A stretch of 5,841 nt of DNA, taken from CADEEN01 sp031379365 (GTDB lineage Bacteria > Pseudomonadota > Gammaproteobacteria > Burkholderiales > Burkholderiaceae_C). This document shows positions 4,303-5,841 of this stretch, piece after piece; within the stretch, counting starts at the first letter, position 1; every line of letters begins with the position of its first letter. The notes beneath the pieces were generated by a model. It saw nothing but the letters and a program-made list of their open reading frames with translations, made no database searches and was not told the origin of the DNA. The position numbers were made by a program, and so were the translations under genes. The stretch lies in the NCBI GenBank assembly GCA_031379365.1, contig JANNFB010000309.1:1-5841 (forward strand), given 5' to 3'.

Positions 4303-5841
4303 ATGAGCGCCACCACCCCCAACAGTGCCAGTGCCAATGCCGGCATCGACCTGAGCCAGTTCTACCAGGTCTTCTTCGAGGAGGCCGGCGAAAACTTGGC
4401 CACGATGGAGCAGATGCTGCTGTCGATCGACCTGGCCGCGGCCGACGACGAAGAACTGAACGCCATCTTCCGTTGCGCCCACTCCGTCAAGGGCGGTGCC
4501 GCGACCTTCGGCTTTGCCGACGTGGCCGCGTTGACGCACCAGATGGAGACCCTGCTCGACAAGCTGCGTCGCCACGAACTGGCCCCTAACGCCGGCATGG
4601 TGGACGTGCTGCTCGCCGCAGGCGACGCCTTGCGTGCGCAGTTGGCCCGCCATCAGAGTGGCGGTGAAGGCGAGAGCATCGACACCGCCGAGCTGCTGGT
4701 CCGTATCAAGGCCTTCGTTGAAGGCCATGCGCCGCCGGTGGCCGCGGCCCCGGCCACGCCGGTGGCGGCCGTCGCCACACGCAACCCTGCGGCCAGCGCC
4801 GCCGCGTCCGGCAAGCGCCTGCTCGAACTCACGGTCGGCCCGCTCGACAAACCCGAGCAGGCCAACAGCCTGGTGGAGCTTTTCGCCGAGATCCCCGACC
4901 TCGGCACGATCGAACCCCTCGATGCCGGCCGCGATGCCGACGGCATGCGCCGTTTCAAGCTCGCGACCGGCAGCAACGACAACGACCTGCTCGATCTCTT
5001 CACCTTCCATGTCGCCCGCGAGCATGTCAAGTTGAGCCCACTGACCGCCGGCTACGGTTTCCACAATGGGGCGCCCGGCGCACCGGTGGCCGAGCCCGCC
5101 GTCGAAGTCAACCCGGGCTTCGGCTTCTTCGAAGACGCACCCGGCGCTCCTGCCAGCGGCGCATTGCTGACTGCCGCAGCGGAGCCCAGCGTGGCGGTCA
5201 GCGCTGCGCATGGCACCAAGCCCGAGGCGCCGCGCACCGCCGTCAAACCCGACGCCAAGCCGGCCGCGGCCGCGGCCGCCGCCGACACCACGCTGCGGGT
5301 CTCGATCGACAAGGTCGACCAGCTGATCAACCTGGTCGGCGAACTGGTCATCACCCAGGCCATGCTGGCGCAGAACAGCAAGAGCGCCGACGGGGGTCTG
5401 AGCCAGCAGATGGCGGCCGGCCTCACCGACCTCGAGCGCAATACGCGCGACCTGCAGGAAGCGGTGATGTCGATCCGCATGATTCCGATGTCGCTGGTCT
5501 TCAGCCGCTTCCCGCGCATGCTGCGCGACCTGGCGGGCAAGCTCGACAAGAAAGTCGAGTTGGTGCAGGTCGGCGAAGCCACAGAGCTCGACAAGGGCAT
5601 GGTCGAGAAGATCACCGACCCACTCACCCACCTGGTGCGCAACAGCTGCGACCACGGCATCGAACTGCCGGCCGAGCGTCTGGCCAAGGGCAAGCCCGAG
5701 CACGGCACCATCACCCTGGCGGCCAGCCACCAGGGCGGCAGCATCGTCATCGAAGTGCGCGACGACGGCAAGGGCCTGAACCGCGCCACCCTGCTGCGCA
5801 AGGCGCGCGAGAAAGGCATCGACGCGCCCGACAGCATGACG
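4303..5841 (+). CDS. cheA: Chemotaxis histidine kinase CheA (5' part, cut by window end)
   Basis: The frame is open without a stop from the ATG to the window edge, giving the first 513 residues of CheA. The P1 Hpt domain covers about 15-120, with phosphoacceptor H60 in AHSVKGGAATFGF. After an Ala/Pro linker, residues 173-249 have the beta-alpha-beta-beta-alpha-beta look of a P2-like CheY-docking domain. A long Ala/Pro/Gly linker (250-329) carries two GxGFxxxAPGAP copies and an Ala run. P3, the dimerisation domain, starts at about 330 (TLRVSIDKVDQLINLVGELV) and runs to about 395. P4, the ATPase domain, follows, with RMIPM (392-396), the N box HLVRNSCDHGIE (443-454) and the DDGKG G1 box (487-491). 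The G2 box and the C-terminal CheW-like P5 domain lie beyond the window. It acts with CheW and chemoreceptors at the membrane and phosphorylates the neighbouring CheY. Confidence 0.96.
   Translation, partial: MSATTPNSASANAGIDLSQFYQVFFEEAGENLATMEQMLLSIDLAAADDEELNAIFRCAHSVKGGAATFGFADVAALTHQMETLLDKLRRHELAPNAGMVDVLLAAGDALRAQLARHQSGGEGESIDTAELLVRIKAFVEGHAPPVAAAPATPVAAVATRNPAASAAASGKRLLELTVGPLDKPEQANSLVELFAEIPDLGTIEPLDAGRDADGMRRFKLATGSNDNDLLDLFTFHVAREHVKLSPLTAGYGFHNGAPGAPVAEPAVEVNPGFGFFEDAPGAPASGALLTAAAEPSVAVSAAHGTKPEAPRTAVKPDAKPAAAAAAADTTLRVSIDKVDQLINLVGELVITQAMLAQNSKSADGGLSQQMAAGLTDLERNTRDLQEAVMSIRMIPMSLVFSRFPRMLRDLAGKLDKKVELVQVGEATELDKGMVEKITDPLTHLVRNSCDHGIELPAERLAKGKPEHGTITLAASHQGGSIVIEVRDDGKGLNRATLLRKAREKGIDAPDSMT
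5050..5151 (+). repeat. Duplicated GxGFxxxAPGAP motif in the CheA linker
   Basis: CheA residues 250-261 (GYGFHNGAPGAP) and 272-283 (GFGFFEDAPGAP) share 8 of 12 residues. The two copies are separated by ten residues, within the linker between the P2-like and P3 domains. Aromatic residues inside an otherwise Ala/Pro linker suggest a short binding motif rather than a plain spacer; this is inference. Confidence 0.6.

Noticed and set aside
5261..5283. GCGGCC-type repeat resembling a simple-sequence phase-variation tract
   Set aside because: It encodes an Ala run in a CheA linker by in-frame GCC/GCG codons. It is short and irregular, and ordinary for GC-rich linkers.
4267..5730. Long minus-strand open frame (487 codons) opposite cheA
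   Set aside because: It lies antisense to a clear CheA with all domain motifs. Its His/Gly/Arg/Val-rich translation is typical of a GC-rich antisense shadow frame.

Overview
The window is GC-rich, densely packed bacterial DNA. The gene content points to a betaproteobacterium, most likely Burkholderiales of the Rubrivivax/Leptothrix/Methylibium type. The clues are a DUF1841 protein, a chemotaxis operon that starts with a small CheZ-like protein followed by cheY and cheA, and Ala/Pro-rich linkers in CheA. The lineage is inferred from these traits, not from a search.

Layout. Bases 1-234 hold no convincing complete gene, but they contain GC-rich inverted repeats that can fold and a short open frame that could be the tail of a gene entering from the left. 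Next is a minus-strand TauE/SafE-type membrane permease (235-981), divergent from a plus-strand DUF1841 protein (1019-1450). Convergent with the latter is a minus-strand two-gene signalling operon. A REC-HisKA_3-HATPase hybrid kinase (2126-3274) is followed, through a 4-base ATGA stop/start overlap, by a NarL/FixJ-type response regulator (1494-2129). Divergent from the kinase is a plus-strand chemotaxis operon: a 148-residue CheZ-like protein (3459-3905), a CheY-type single-domain response regulator (3915-4277), and the first 513 codons of cheA (4303 to the window edge).

How they work together. CheA autophosphorylates on its Hpt histidine and passes phosphate to CheY. The small upstream protein carries a DxxxQ motif and a C-terminal tail resembling the catalytic site and CheY-binding tail of CheZ, so it is a good candidate for the phospho-CheY phosphatase. 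The kinase/regulator pair is a separate two-component system with intact phosphotransfer residues. It probably controls transcription, and its input may be phosphorylation of the kinase's own N-terminal receiver domain, since no transmembrane or periplasmic sensor is visible.

The most notable points are the compact CheZ-like protein, a candidate sigma-28 (FliA) type promoter before it, a Trp at the CheY switch position usually held by an aromatic Tyr, a duplicated GxGFxxxAPGAP motif in the CheA linker, and the foldable repeat region at the left edge. I see no mobile element, CRISPR array, tRNA or rRNA.
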